From assembly GCF_025996515.1 (NCBI RefSeq), contig NZ_BLRH01000035.1, forward strand, positions 124,001-188,000: DNA of 64,000 nt. Reading direction: 5' to 3'. The stretch comes from Rhizohabitans arisaemae (lineage in GTDB: Bacteria; Actinomycetota; Actinomycetes; Streptosporangiales; Streptosporangiaceae). The translations under genes and the position numbers were made by a program. Shown here one piece after another: positions 30,526 to 37,040 of this stretch (within the stretch, counting starts at the first letter, position 1; each line of letters begins with the position of its first letter). The notes beneath the pieces are model-generated. The model did not search any database, was not told the origin of the DNA, and worked only from the letters and a program-made list of their open reading frames with translations.

Positions 30526-30762
30526 ATGAATCAGACACATAATGGAATGCCCGCAAACCAGCTCGACGGCGTAACCTGGCGGAAGAGCTCGCGGAGCAAC
30601 CCCAATGGGAACTGCGTCGAGGTGGCCACGCTGGCCGACGGACAGATCGCCGTCCGCAACTCCCGCCACCCCAGCGGTCCGGCGCTCCTCTACACCCCGA
30701 GCGAGATGAGCGCTTTCGTCCTGGGTGCGAAGGATGGAGACTTCGACTACTTGATCGCCTGA
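30526..30762 (+). CDS. DUF397 protein
   Basis: The 78-residue protein shows the DUF397 core: WRKSSRSNPNGNCVEVATL, then VRNSRHPSGPALLYTPSEMSAFVLGAKDGDFD. It is preceded by GGAGTGATG. DUF397 proteins almost always neighbour XRE-DUF5753 regulators and are believed to act as their small antagonists or toxin-like partners. It lies 222 bases after the XRE gene, with an AT-rich gap that could hold its own promoter. Confidence 0.9.
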   Translation: MNQTHNGMPANQLDGVTWRKSSRSNPNGNCVEVATLADGQIAVRNSRHPSGPALLYTPSEMSAFVLGAKDGDFDYLIA

Positions 30763-31027
30763 TCTGAGTCGACCGTCGGTGAAGACGACGCGGCGTACGA
30801 GCCGTCCGAGACGTTTGTGCGCCGCGTTAAATATCTCCAGACTTTCACTGAGGAACCGGAGCAATACCCTTAAACACCGGCCGCCGCGGAACGGCGCAGG
30901 CCGGATCGTTCCATAATCTATCATGATCGCGATCAACCGGCGAATCAGACACTCCGTCATGAACCATGGTCAAAAATCATGACATGGCGGCATTGAAGGG
31001 ATGCTGTATGGGTCATACCTTCCCGGT
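30763..31027. other. Intergenic region between DUF397 and LysR genes
   Basis: These 265 bases hold no convincing open frame on either strand. The section 30900-31000 is AT-richer and should contain the LysR promoter. LysR regulators usually act on a divergent gene, but none exists here, because the preceding gene is on the same strand. Confidence 0.4.
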
Positions 31028-31987
31028 ATGGATCTCGAGCTCCGCCACCTCAAAATCGTCCGAGCGGTCGCCGAGGCCGGCAGTGTCACCAAGGCTGCAA
31101 GTGCGCTTGGGCTGGCGCAGCCCGCCCTCACCGCGCAGCTGAAGCGCATAGAACGATCGCTCGGCGGACCCCTGTTCATGCGTGATCGCTCGGGCGCGCG
31201 ACCCACACCCCTCGGTGAACTCGTGCTGGCCCGCGCGCGTGTCCTCCTCCCCGCCGCACAGCGGCTCCAGGAGGAGGCGACCCGATTCGCCAACGCCGGG
31301 GAGAGCACCCGGCAGTTCCGGCTCGGCGCGACCAACAACCCCGTCCTCGGCGGGCTGGTGGACCGGCTCGCGACCGCGTACCCGGCCACCGCGATCAGCA
31401 CCTACACCTCCTGGTCGGCCGAGGAACTGGCCGGGATGACCGGTGCGGGACGGCTGGACTTCGTGCTGACCGGCGTGTGCGGGGACAGCGCGCCGCCCGC
31501 GGCCGACGCCCTCGTCTGGCAGACCATCGCCATGGACCCGGTTTTCGTCGTGGTCAACGAGCGCCACCCGCTTGCCGACGTGCCTGAGGTCGACCTGATC
31601 GAGCTCGTCGAGGAGAACTGGTCGGTCACCCCCGGGGACGGCTGCTTCGGCGACTGCTTCGCCGCCGCCTGTGCCAAAGCCGGGTTCACCCCGAAAACCA
31701 TCTACGAGACCGATGTGGCCACCGGCGGCTACCTCGCCCAGGTGGGCCGGGCGGTCGCGCTCTGCCAGGCCACCTACCGGCTCAGCCACGGCCTGGCCGT
31801 CGTGCCGCTGGCCGGTGCGCCCCTGCAATGGCGGCAGCTGCTCGGCTGGCACCCCGAGTCACCGGCGGCCGCGGCCTCCCCCCGGGTCACCGCCTACGCC
31901 AAAGCGGCCCACCGCGACGTCGTCCGGCGGAGCCGCAGATACGCGGAATGGCTCATCCGCAACCCCAGATTCGGTACCGCCCCATAG
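31028..31987 (+). CDS. LysR-family transcriptional regulator
   Basis: The 319-residue protein starts at an ATG with the family N-terminus MDLELRHLKIVRAVAEAGSV. The helix-turn-helix is VTKAASALGLAQPALTAQLKRIERSLGGPLF (about 20-50), followed by a periplasmic-binding-protein-like effector domain. An in-frame ATG at 31001 would add nine residues that do not look conserved. The effector domain is unusually cysteine-containing (GDGCFGDCFAAAC near 200), which might allow redox or metal sensing; this is speculative. There is no divergent neighbour, so the regulated gene is unknown. Confidence 0.88.
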   Translation: MDLELRHLKIVRAVAEAGSVTKAASALGLAQPALTAQLKRIERSLGGPLFMRDRSGARPTPLGELVLARARVLLPAAQRLQEEATRFANAGESTRQFRLGATNNPVLGGLVDRLATAYPATAISTYTSWSAEELAGMTGAGRLDFVLTGVCGDSAPPAADALVWQTIAMDPVFVVVNERHPLADVPEVDLIELVEENWSVTPGDGCFGDCFAAACAKAGFTPKTIYETDVATGGYLAQVGRAVALCQATYRLSHGLAVVPLAGAPLQWRQLLGWHPESPAAAASPRVTAYAKAAHRDVVRRSRRYAEWLIRNPRFGTAP

Positions 31988-32070
31988 CACGGTGATAGGG
32001 GCAAATTAATAGATCCTCGCGCCAGGCGAGTGCGGCTACCTTGGCGGCACCCCCCATCCAAGGAGAGCCC

Positions 32071-33549
32071 ATGCTCCGTCGCCTGGCGTCCGCGGGAACC
32101 GTTATCGCGGCCACCGCCGTCGTCCTCACCACCGCACCCGTCTCCGCGGAACCCACACCCCTGACCGCGGACGGATTCGCCGTCAAGCCCCCGCCCGCCG
32201 AGATGCTCGACGCCATGCAGCGTGACCTCCGGCTCACCCCGGAGCAGGCGATCACGCGTCTGGCCAACGAGGAGCGCGCCGCCCGTCAGGAGAACACGCT
32301 CCGCAAAGGCCTCGCCGGCAAGTTCGGCGGCGCCTGGCTCAACGCGGACGCCTCCAAGCTCGTCGTCGCCACCACCGACGCCGGCCAGCTGAAGCGGATC
32401 AGTCTGGAGGGCGGCCAGCCGGTCCTGGTCGCCAAGAGCCTGGCCCAGCTCGAAGCCGTCAAGGCCCGGCTCGACGCCGCGGCCGCGTCCGGCAAGGGCT
32501 CGGTCCCGCTCTGGTACGTCGACACACCCAGCAACAGCGTCGTCGTCCAAGCCGCCGACCAGGTGCAGGCCGACGCCTTCATCGGCGCCGCCGGCCTCGA
32601 CCGCAGCGCGGTCCGCGTCGAGATCTCCGCCGAGCAGTACCGATCCCTCTACGACATCCGCGGCGGAGACGCCTACTACATGGGAAGCGGCGGGCGCTGC
32701 TCCGTCGGCTTCTCGGTCACCCGCGGCACCCAGCAGGGCTTCGCCACCGCCGGCCACTGCGGCAACGTCGGCGAGAGCGTCTCCGGATTCAACCGGGTCG
32801 CCATGGGCAGCTTCCAGGGCTCCTCGTTCCCCGGCAACGACTACGCCTGGGTCGCCACCAACGCCAACTGGACCGCCCAGCCGTGGGTCAAGAGCGGCAG
32901 CTCCAACGTCACCGTGGCCGGCTCCACCCAGGCCGCCGTGGGCGCCTCCATCTGCCGGTCCGGTTCCACCACCGGCTGGCGCTGCGGAACCATCCAGCAG
33001 CACAACACCAGCGTCACCTACCCTGAAGGCACCATCACCGGCGTGACCCGCACCACCGTCTGCGCCGAGCCCGGCGACTCCGGCGGCTCCTACATCTCCG
33101 GCAGCCAGGCCCAGGGCGTCACCTCCGGCGGCTCCGGCAACTGCACCTCCGGCGGCACCACCTTCCACCAGCCGATCAACGAGATCCTCTCCGTCTACGG
33201 CCTCACCCTGAAGACGAGCGGGACCCCGCCGCCCACCGGCTGCACCGGCTACCAGAACACCTACACCGGCTCGCTGACCAGCGGCGGCCAGCAGTACCAG
33301 CCGACCGGCGGCAGCTACACCACCACCGTCACCGGCACCCACCGCGTCTGCCTTGACGGACCCAACGGCGTCGACTTCGACATCTACCTGCAGAAGCTCT
33401 CCGGCACCACCTGGAGCAACGTCGCCAGCGGCACCTCCGCGAACCCCGACGAGGCCTTCACCTACAACGGCACCGCGGGCACCTACCGGGTCCGCGTCCA
33501 CGCCTACAGCGGCTCCGGCTCCTACACCCTCGGCCTGACCCGCCCATAA
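32071..33549 (+). CDS. Secreted streptogrisin-like serine protease with C-terminal PPC domain
   Basis: The 492-residue preproprotease has a signal peptide (MLRRLASAGTVIAATAVVL), an alpha-lytic-type propeptide (about 30-185) and a chymotrypsin-fold S1 protease domain with H229 in ATAGHCG, D257 in GNDYAWV and S337 in EPGDSGGS. Cysteine pairs (GGRCSVGF with GHCGN, RSGSTTGWRCG, TVCAEPGDS) match the S1D/S1E disulfides. A short TPPPTG linker leads to a bacterial pre-peptidase C-terminal domain (about 390-492; FDIYLQKLSG, TYRVRVHAYSGSGSY). AAGGAGAG lies just before the ATG. It should be autoprocessed outside the cell. A strong terminator follows. Confidence 0.93.
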   Translation: MLRRLASAGTVIAATAVVLTTAPVSAEPTPLTADGFAVKPPPAEMLDAMQRDLRLTPEQAITRLANEERAARQENTLRKGLAGKFGGAWLNADASKLVVATTDAGQLKRISLEGGQPVLVAKSLAQLEAVKARLDAAAASGKGSVPLWYVDTPSNSVVVQAADQVQADAFIGAAGLDRSAVRVEISAEQYRSLYDIRGGDAYYMGSGGRCSVGFSVTRGTQQGFATAGHCGNVGESVSGFNRVAMGSFQGSSFPGNDYAWVATNANWTAQPWVKSGSSNVTVAGSTQAAVGASICRSGSTTGWRCGTIQQHNTSVTYPEGTITGVTRTTVCAEPGDSGGSYISGSQAQGVTSGGSGNCTSGGTTFHQPINEILSVYGLTLKTSGTPPPTGCTGYQNTYTGSLTSGGQQYQPTGGSYTTTVTGTHRVCLDGPNGVDFDIYLQKLSGTTWSNVASGTSANPDEAFTYNGTAGTYRVRVHAYSGSGSYTLGLTRP

Positions 33550-33572
33550 CCCCTTAGCTCGGCTTCTCCCCC

Positions 33573-33611
33573 CGGCATCCGGTGGCCACAAGCCGCCGGA
33601 TGCCGTCGTTT
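33573..33611 (+). terminator. Intrinsic terminator after the protease gene
   Basis: CGGCATCCGG at 33573-33582 pairs perfectly with CCGGATGCCG at 33596-33605 around a 13-base loop, and is followed by tcgtttt. This stem plus T-rich tail 23 bases after the stop is a typical rho-independent terminator. Confidence 0.8.
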
Positions 33612-33867
33612 TCGGTACGGCCTTGGGCACGGCACACCAACCCCCCCGCCACCCGGACCGGTTGGCAGACGAGCGCTTCAGGTGGAAGCCACCTGCCAGA
33701 GGGCATGAAGGCTCGACCCCAGCCGGAACCGGTCGCCCGATCGGCGGTCTGGCCGAACGAGCCGGTCCGAAATTGCGTTGATCTCCGGGAGGTTGTCGGA
33801 GACACTGCCCGCTGGAGTGTCCTGGCCAGGCGATAGGGCGGCCAGTCGGCGAAACGGGGGTCTGGCC
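33612..33867. other. Intergenic region before the RNA ligase gene
   Basis: About 250 bases with no convincing gene. The frame of the ligase is open upstream to 33778, but the codons there do not read as conserved protein. The ligase promoter should be within this stretch; I could not place it. Confidence 0.35.
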
Positions 33868-34854
33868 GTGTTCTACCCGAAGATTCCTCAGCGGTTCGGC
33901 GACGGGTTGCCGGCCGGCGGGAGCTGGGTGGCCGAGGAGAAGGTGCACGGCGCGCATTTGGCGTTGGTCAGCGACGGCCGGACGGCGCAGGCCGCCGGGC
34001 GGCGCGGCCTGCTGGACGAGGATCGGCTTGAATCGTTCTTCGGGCTGACGCGGCTGTGGCCGGTACTGGCGACGGCGGCGGCCGCCGCGGCCCGGACCGC
34101 CGAGCAGAAGGTCATCTTGTACGGGGAGTTGGCCGGGGGAAGCTATCCGCACCCGCAGGTACCGCCGGTCGAGGGCGTCGACCCAGTGCAGACCGGCGTG
34201 TGGTACAGCCCTGACTTGGTGTGGCTGGCGTTCGACGGAGCCGTCCGAACATCGTCGGGCCTGCGCTGGATGGGCTATGCGGAACTGACGGAACTGCTGG
34301 CCGAGGTGGGTCTGGATCGCGTGCCGCTGCTCGGCCAAGGCCGTCGGCAGCAGCTGGGAGAGCTGCCTGTGGATTTCCCGACATCGGTGCCCGGCCGCCT
34401 GGGCCTTCCGGAACTGCCCGGCAACCAGGCCGAAGGCTACGTCCTCAAGCCGGCCACCTCCTGGGACACATCGGAACGGGGGCCGCGGCCCGTACTGAAG
34501 GTCAAGCATCCCGGCTTCGCCGAGGACTCCCGCTACGACGGCGCCCGGCCGTTCGTGCCGCCGCCCGGCGGGGTGACGGGAGTGCCGGCCTGGGTGCTGA
34601 CGGCTGCGGTCGAGCGGCTGACTCCGCCACGGGTGGACGCGGCCCGCAGCAAGCTCGGCCCGGCCGTCGACGCCGCCGGGTTGGCCGCAGAGGTCGTGGC
34701 CGACCTGCTCACCGACCTCGACGACGACCTGGGCGGTCTCTCCGAGCTCCACCGTCAGCGCCTGGCCGCAGCGCTCGCACCCGCAGCCGGCATGCTGGCC
34801 GCACTTCACATCGGCGGAACCAGCCGTACTTCGCTGGGACAGACCCGCACGTAG
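33868..34854 (+). CDS. Rnl2-family RNA ligase (T4 RNA ligase 2-like)
   Basis: The 328-residue protein has the nucleotidyltransferase motifs of Rnl2-type ATP-dependent RNA ligases: motif I EEKVHGAH with the predicted adenylated lysine K25, motif III LYGELAGG with E87, motif IV EGYVLKP (E189, K194) and motif V LKVKHPGF (K211, K213). The KVHGA form is that of T4 Rnl2 and the trypanosome editing ligases rather than DNA ligases. The C-terminal 110 residues are helical, as in Rnl2. The GTG at 33868 (FYPKIPQRF) has GGGGG upstream. It would seal nicks in structured RNA. It stands alone between a protease and a RidA gene, so its pathway is unknown. Confidence 0.82.
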   Translation: MFYPKIPQRFGDGLPAGGSWVAEEKVHGAHLALVSDGRTAQAAGRRGLLDEDRLESFFGLTRLWPVLATAAAAAARTAEQKVILYGELAGGSYPHPQVPPVEGVDPVQTGVWYSPDLVWLAFDGAVRTSSGLRWMGYAELTELLAEVGLDRVPLLGQGRRQQLGELPVDFPTSVPGRLGLPELPGNQAEGYVLKPATSWDTSERGPRPVLKVKHPGFAEDSRYDGARPFVPPPGGVTGVPAWVLTAAVERLTPPRVDAARSKLGPAVDAAGLAAEVVADLLTDLDDDLGGLSELHRQRLAAALAPAAGMLAALHIGGTSRTSLGQTRT

Positions 34855-34897
34855 GGTACAGCTGGGTACATTCGATCCCGCTTCTGGCTGAGGCGAG

Positions 34898-35305
34898 CTA
34901 CTCCAGGACCGCGGTGGCTTCGACCTCGACCAGGAGGTCCGGTTCCCCCAGCGCCGCGACGCCCAGCAATGTGATCGGTTTGACCGGGTCGACCCCCAGC
35001 TTCGCCGCGGCCCGGCCGACTCCCTCACCCAGGAGGGGCAGCTTCTCCGGGCTCCAGTCGACGACGTAGACGGTCAGCTTCGCCACGTCGTCGAAGGATC
35101 CGCCGATCGCGGCCAGAGCGGTTCCGATGTTGAGGTAGGACTGTTCGACTTGAGCGGCGAGATCTCCTTCGCCGACCGGCCGGCCGTCGGCATCGCGGGC
35201 GACCTGCCCCGCCAGGAACACCAGCTTGGATCCGGTGGCGATGGAGAGCTGCCGGTAGACGTCGGGTTTCGGCAGTCCTTCGGGATTGATCAGCGTGATG
35301 GCCAT
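34898..35305 (-). CDS. RidA/RutC-family protein
   Basis: The 135-residue protein is a second RidA-family member, with FLAGQVARDADGRPVGEGD, QVEQSYLNIGTALAAIGGSFDDVAKLTVYVVDW and the C-terminal LLVEVEATAVLE. The position where classical RidA has the catalytic arginine is occupied in KLTVYVV by lysine-leucine, so it may belong to one of the Rid subgroups without imine deaminase activity. It is divergent from a TetR gene across a 75-base gap containing a palindrome (35354-35368), so it is probably the target of that regulator. Confidence 0.87.
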   Translation of the reverse strand: MAITLINPEGLPKPDVYRQLSIATGSKLVFLAGQVARDADGRPVGEGDLAAQVEQSYLNIGTALAAIGGSFDDVAKLTVYVVDWSPEKLPLLGEGVGRAAAKLGVDPVKPITLLGVAALGEPDLLVEVEATAVLE

Positions 35306-35353
35306 GGCCCCTCCTCGGCGACAAGAATGAGAAAATCAGCGGTGGCGCGTAAG

Positions 35354-35368
35354 CATAGCAATGTTATG
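35354..35368. promoter_or_regulatory. Palindrome between the divergent RidA and TetR genes
   Basis: CATAGCA and TGTTATG flank a single central base, and the 7-base arms are complementary at six positions. The site lies 12 bases before the TetR ATG and 48 bases from the RidA ATG in an AT-rich gap, and is the likely operator for autoregulation by the TetR protein. Confidence 0.5.
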
Positions 35369-35380
35369 TATTGTGGAGCC

Positions 35381-35998
35381 ATGGTGAGGACGAAGGATCC
35401 GGCGGTCCGCTCTCTCCTGCTGGACCGAGCCGCGCAGATGCTCAGAACCCGGCAGCCGGTGACACTTCGCTCGCTGGTCGCCGGAACCGATGTGTCCACC
35501 ATGGCCGTCTACACCTATTTCGGTGGCATGGACGGCCTGTGGAAGGCGCTGCGGCAGGAAGGCTTCACCCGGTTGGCGGCCAAGCTCGCGGCCGTCCCGA
35601 TGTCGGAGGATCCCGTCCACGACCTCGCCGCCCTGGGGGCCGCCTATCTGTCCAACGCTCTGGAGGCCCCCGACCTCTACCGCGTCATGTTCGACACGGG
35701 CTTCGAACTCGAAGACGCCGCGGCCGCGGACGAATCCCTGCACAGCCTCGTCCATGCCATTGAACGGGCCAAGGCGGCAGGGCGATTCCGCGGCGATGTC
35801 GACCCGGTGGCGCTGGCGACACAGAGCTGGGCGATCGGCCACGGGCTCGCATCACTTGTCGCCACAGGACCTCTGCCGCACGCCGCACTCGCCCACGTCG
35901 TGCCCGTACTGACCGCACTGTTCATCGGCGCCGGAGACACCCCCGACCGATGCCGCCAGTCGGTCGAGCGGGGCTGGAACCAAAATCCTCCGGCCTGA
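35381..35998 (+). CDS. TetR-family transcriptional regulator
   Basis: The 205-residue protein has a TetR DNA-binding region (VTLRSLVAGTDVSTMAVYTYFGGMDGLWKAL, about 27-57) and an all-helical ligand domain. The ATG at 35381 is the natural start; an open frame extends to 35150 but overlaps the RidA gene on the other strand. The pairing with a divergent RidA gene suggests it represses that gene in response to the compound RidA handles or a related metabolite. Confidence 0.88.
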   Translation: MVRTKDPAVRSLLLDRAAQMLRTRQPVTLRSLVAGTDVSTMAVYTYFGGMDGLWKALRQEGFTRLAAKLAAVPMSEDPVHDLAALGAAYLSNALEAPDLYRVMFDTGFELEDAAAADESLHSLVHAIERAKAAGRFRGDVDPVALATQSWAIGHGLASLVATGPLPHAALAHVVPVLTALFIGAGDTPDRCRQSVERGWNQNPPA

Positions 35999-36454
35999 GC
36001 GCGCCTGCGCCATCGACGAGGCAGGTCCTGCAACCCCAGTCGATTCACCGTCCGCCGACGACAACGCTCTTGCCAGGGTCCAGACGTCGTTCTTCGCGCT
36101 TACTCGCCCGGCGAGAATTGTTGGCCGGCTGGAGCACGCGGCACCCTTGACTCCCGATCCTCAACCGAACTGCGGCAGATCGTCGAGGTCGTGCGGGCGT
36201 TGCCCGGTGGCCCGGACGGCGGTACTGCGAGAAACCCGACGCGTTTTCCGTCCTTGATGTCAGACAAACAGCCGTCTTGCTGTCTCCAGCCTCGGATGTG
36301 CTCCCATCCGTATTGAGACGCCTCGACGCCAAGACCTATGAGCTCCAGGGGGCGACTACAAATCCCTCACCAAAATGCCAGCACGATATCCACATGATCC
36401 TTAAATAAGGGATATCAGTTGCATGTCCTTGGGCCGGTCAAAGAAAATCGTTCG
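35999..36454. other. Intergenic region, lower GC, possible gene remnant
   Basis: About 455 bases without a complete gene. A forward stretch ending near 36408 reads like the end of a protein (SVLDVRQTAVLL, later RRLDAKTYELQGA) but has no convincing start, so a decayed gene is possible. The last 60 bases are AT-rich and should hold the promoter of the acetyltransferase. Confidence 0.35.
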
Positions 36455-36991
36455 ATGGACCGAGGCGTGATCAAAACCGGATGGCTAACCCTGCGACCAT
36501 TTGCACTGGAGGATATCCCGTGGGTTTATGAGGTGTCCCAGGATCCGGCGTTGCAGCACTTCGTGGAGTTGCCGTCGCCCTACCGCATGGAAAACGCGGC
36601 GTTCTTCGTCGAGCAGCTGGCCATCGCCGGAGGACAGAGTGGACAGCGTCTGGAGTTCCTCGCTGAGGAAACGTCCACGGGAAATCGCCTGGGCCGCGTG
36701 GGTCTGTGGTTGGGCACACCGGGCACGGCCGAGATCGGATACTGGGTTGATCCGAAAGCCCGCACACGTGGCGTTGCCACCGACGCGGTGCGAGCTGTTT
36801 GTCGATGGGCCTTCCGCACCCACGGCCTGGAACTGATCGAGTGGCGCGCGGAAGTAGGAAACCTGGCTTCTCGCCGAGTTGCGGAGAAGGCAGGCTTCAT
36901 CGTGGAGGCCACACTCCGGAAGCGGCTCTTTCACCGAGGAACTCGGGTGGATGCATGGTTCGGCTCCCTGCTCAAGAACGAGGCCCTTTGA
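36455..36991 (+). CDS. GNAT-family N-acetyltransferase (RimJ/RimL type)
   Basis: The 178-residue protein has the RimJ/RimL-type N-terminus (LTLRPFALEDIPWVYEVSQDP) and the acetyl-CoA-binding region GYWVDPKARTRGVATDAVRAV, followed by WRAEVGNLASRRVAEKAGF. It probably acetylates an amino group of a small molecule or a protein N-terminus. The ATG at 36455 is the first good start; a TTG at 36419 in the same frame would add 12 residues. Codon and base use are more relaxed in GC than its neighbours, which hints at transfer but is not proof. Confidence 0.85.
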   Translation: MDRGVIKTGWLTLRPFALEDIPWVYEVSQDPALQHFVELPSPYRMENAAFFVEQLAIAGGQSGQRLEFLAEETSTGNRLGRVGLWLGTPGTAEIGYWVDPKARTRGVATDAVRAVCRWAFRTHGLELIEWRAEVGNLASRRVAEKAGFIVEATLRKRLFHRGTRVDAWFGSLLKNEAL

Positions 36992-37040
36992 GCTCCCACC
37001 AACGACTCTGTTAGTGCAGAAAAGCGCAGGTTTGTCGCAG

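Noticed and set aside
31894-35028. 1044-codon minus-strand open frame opposite the protease and RNA ligase genes
   Set aside because: Antisense shadow. It crosses a strong terminator, and the plus-strand genes have complete catalytic motifs.
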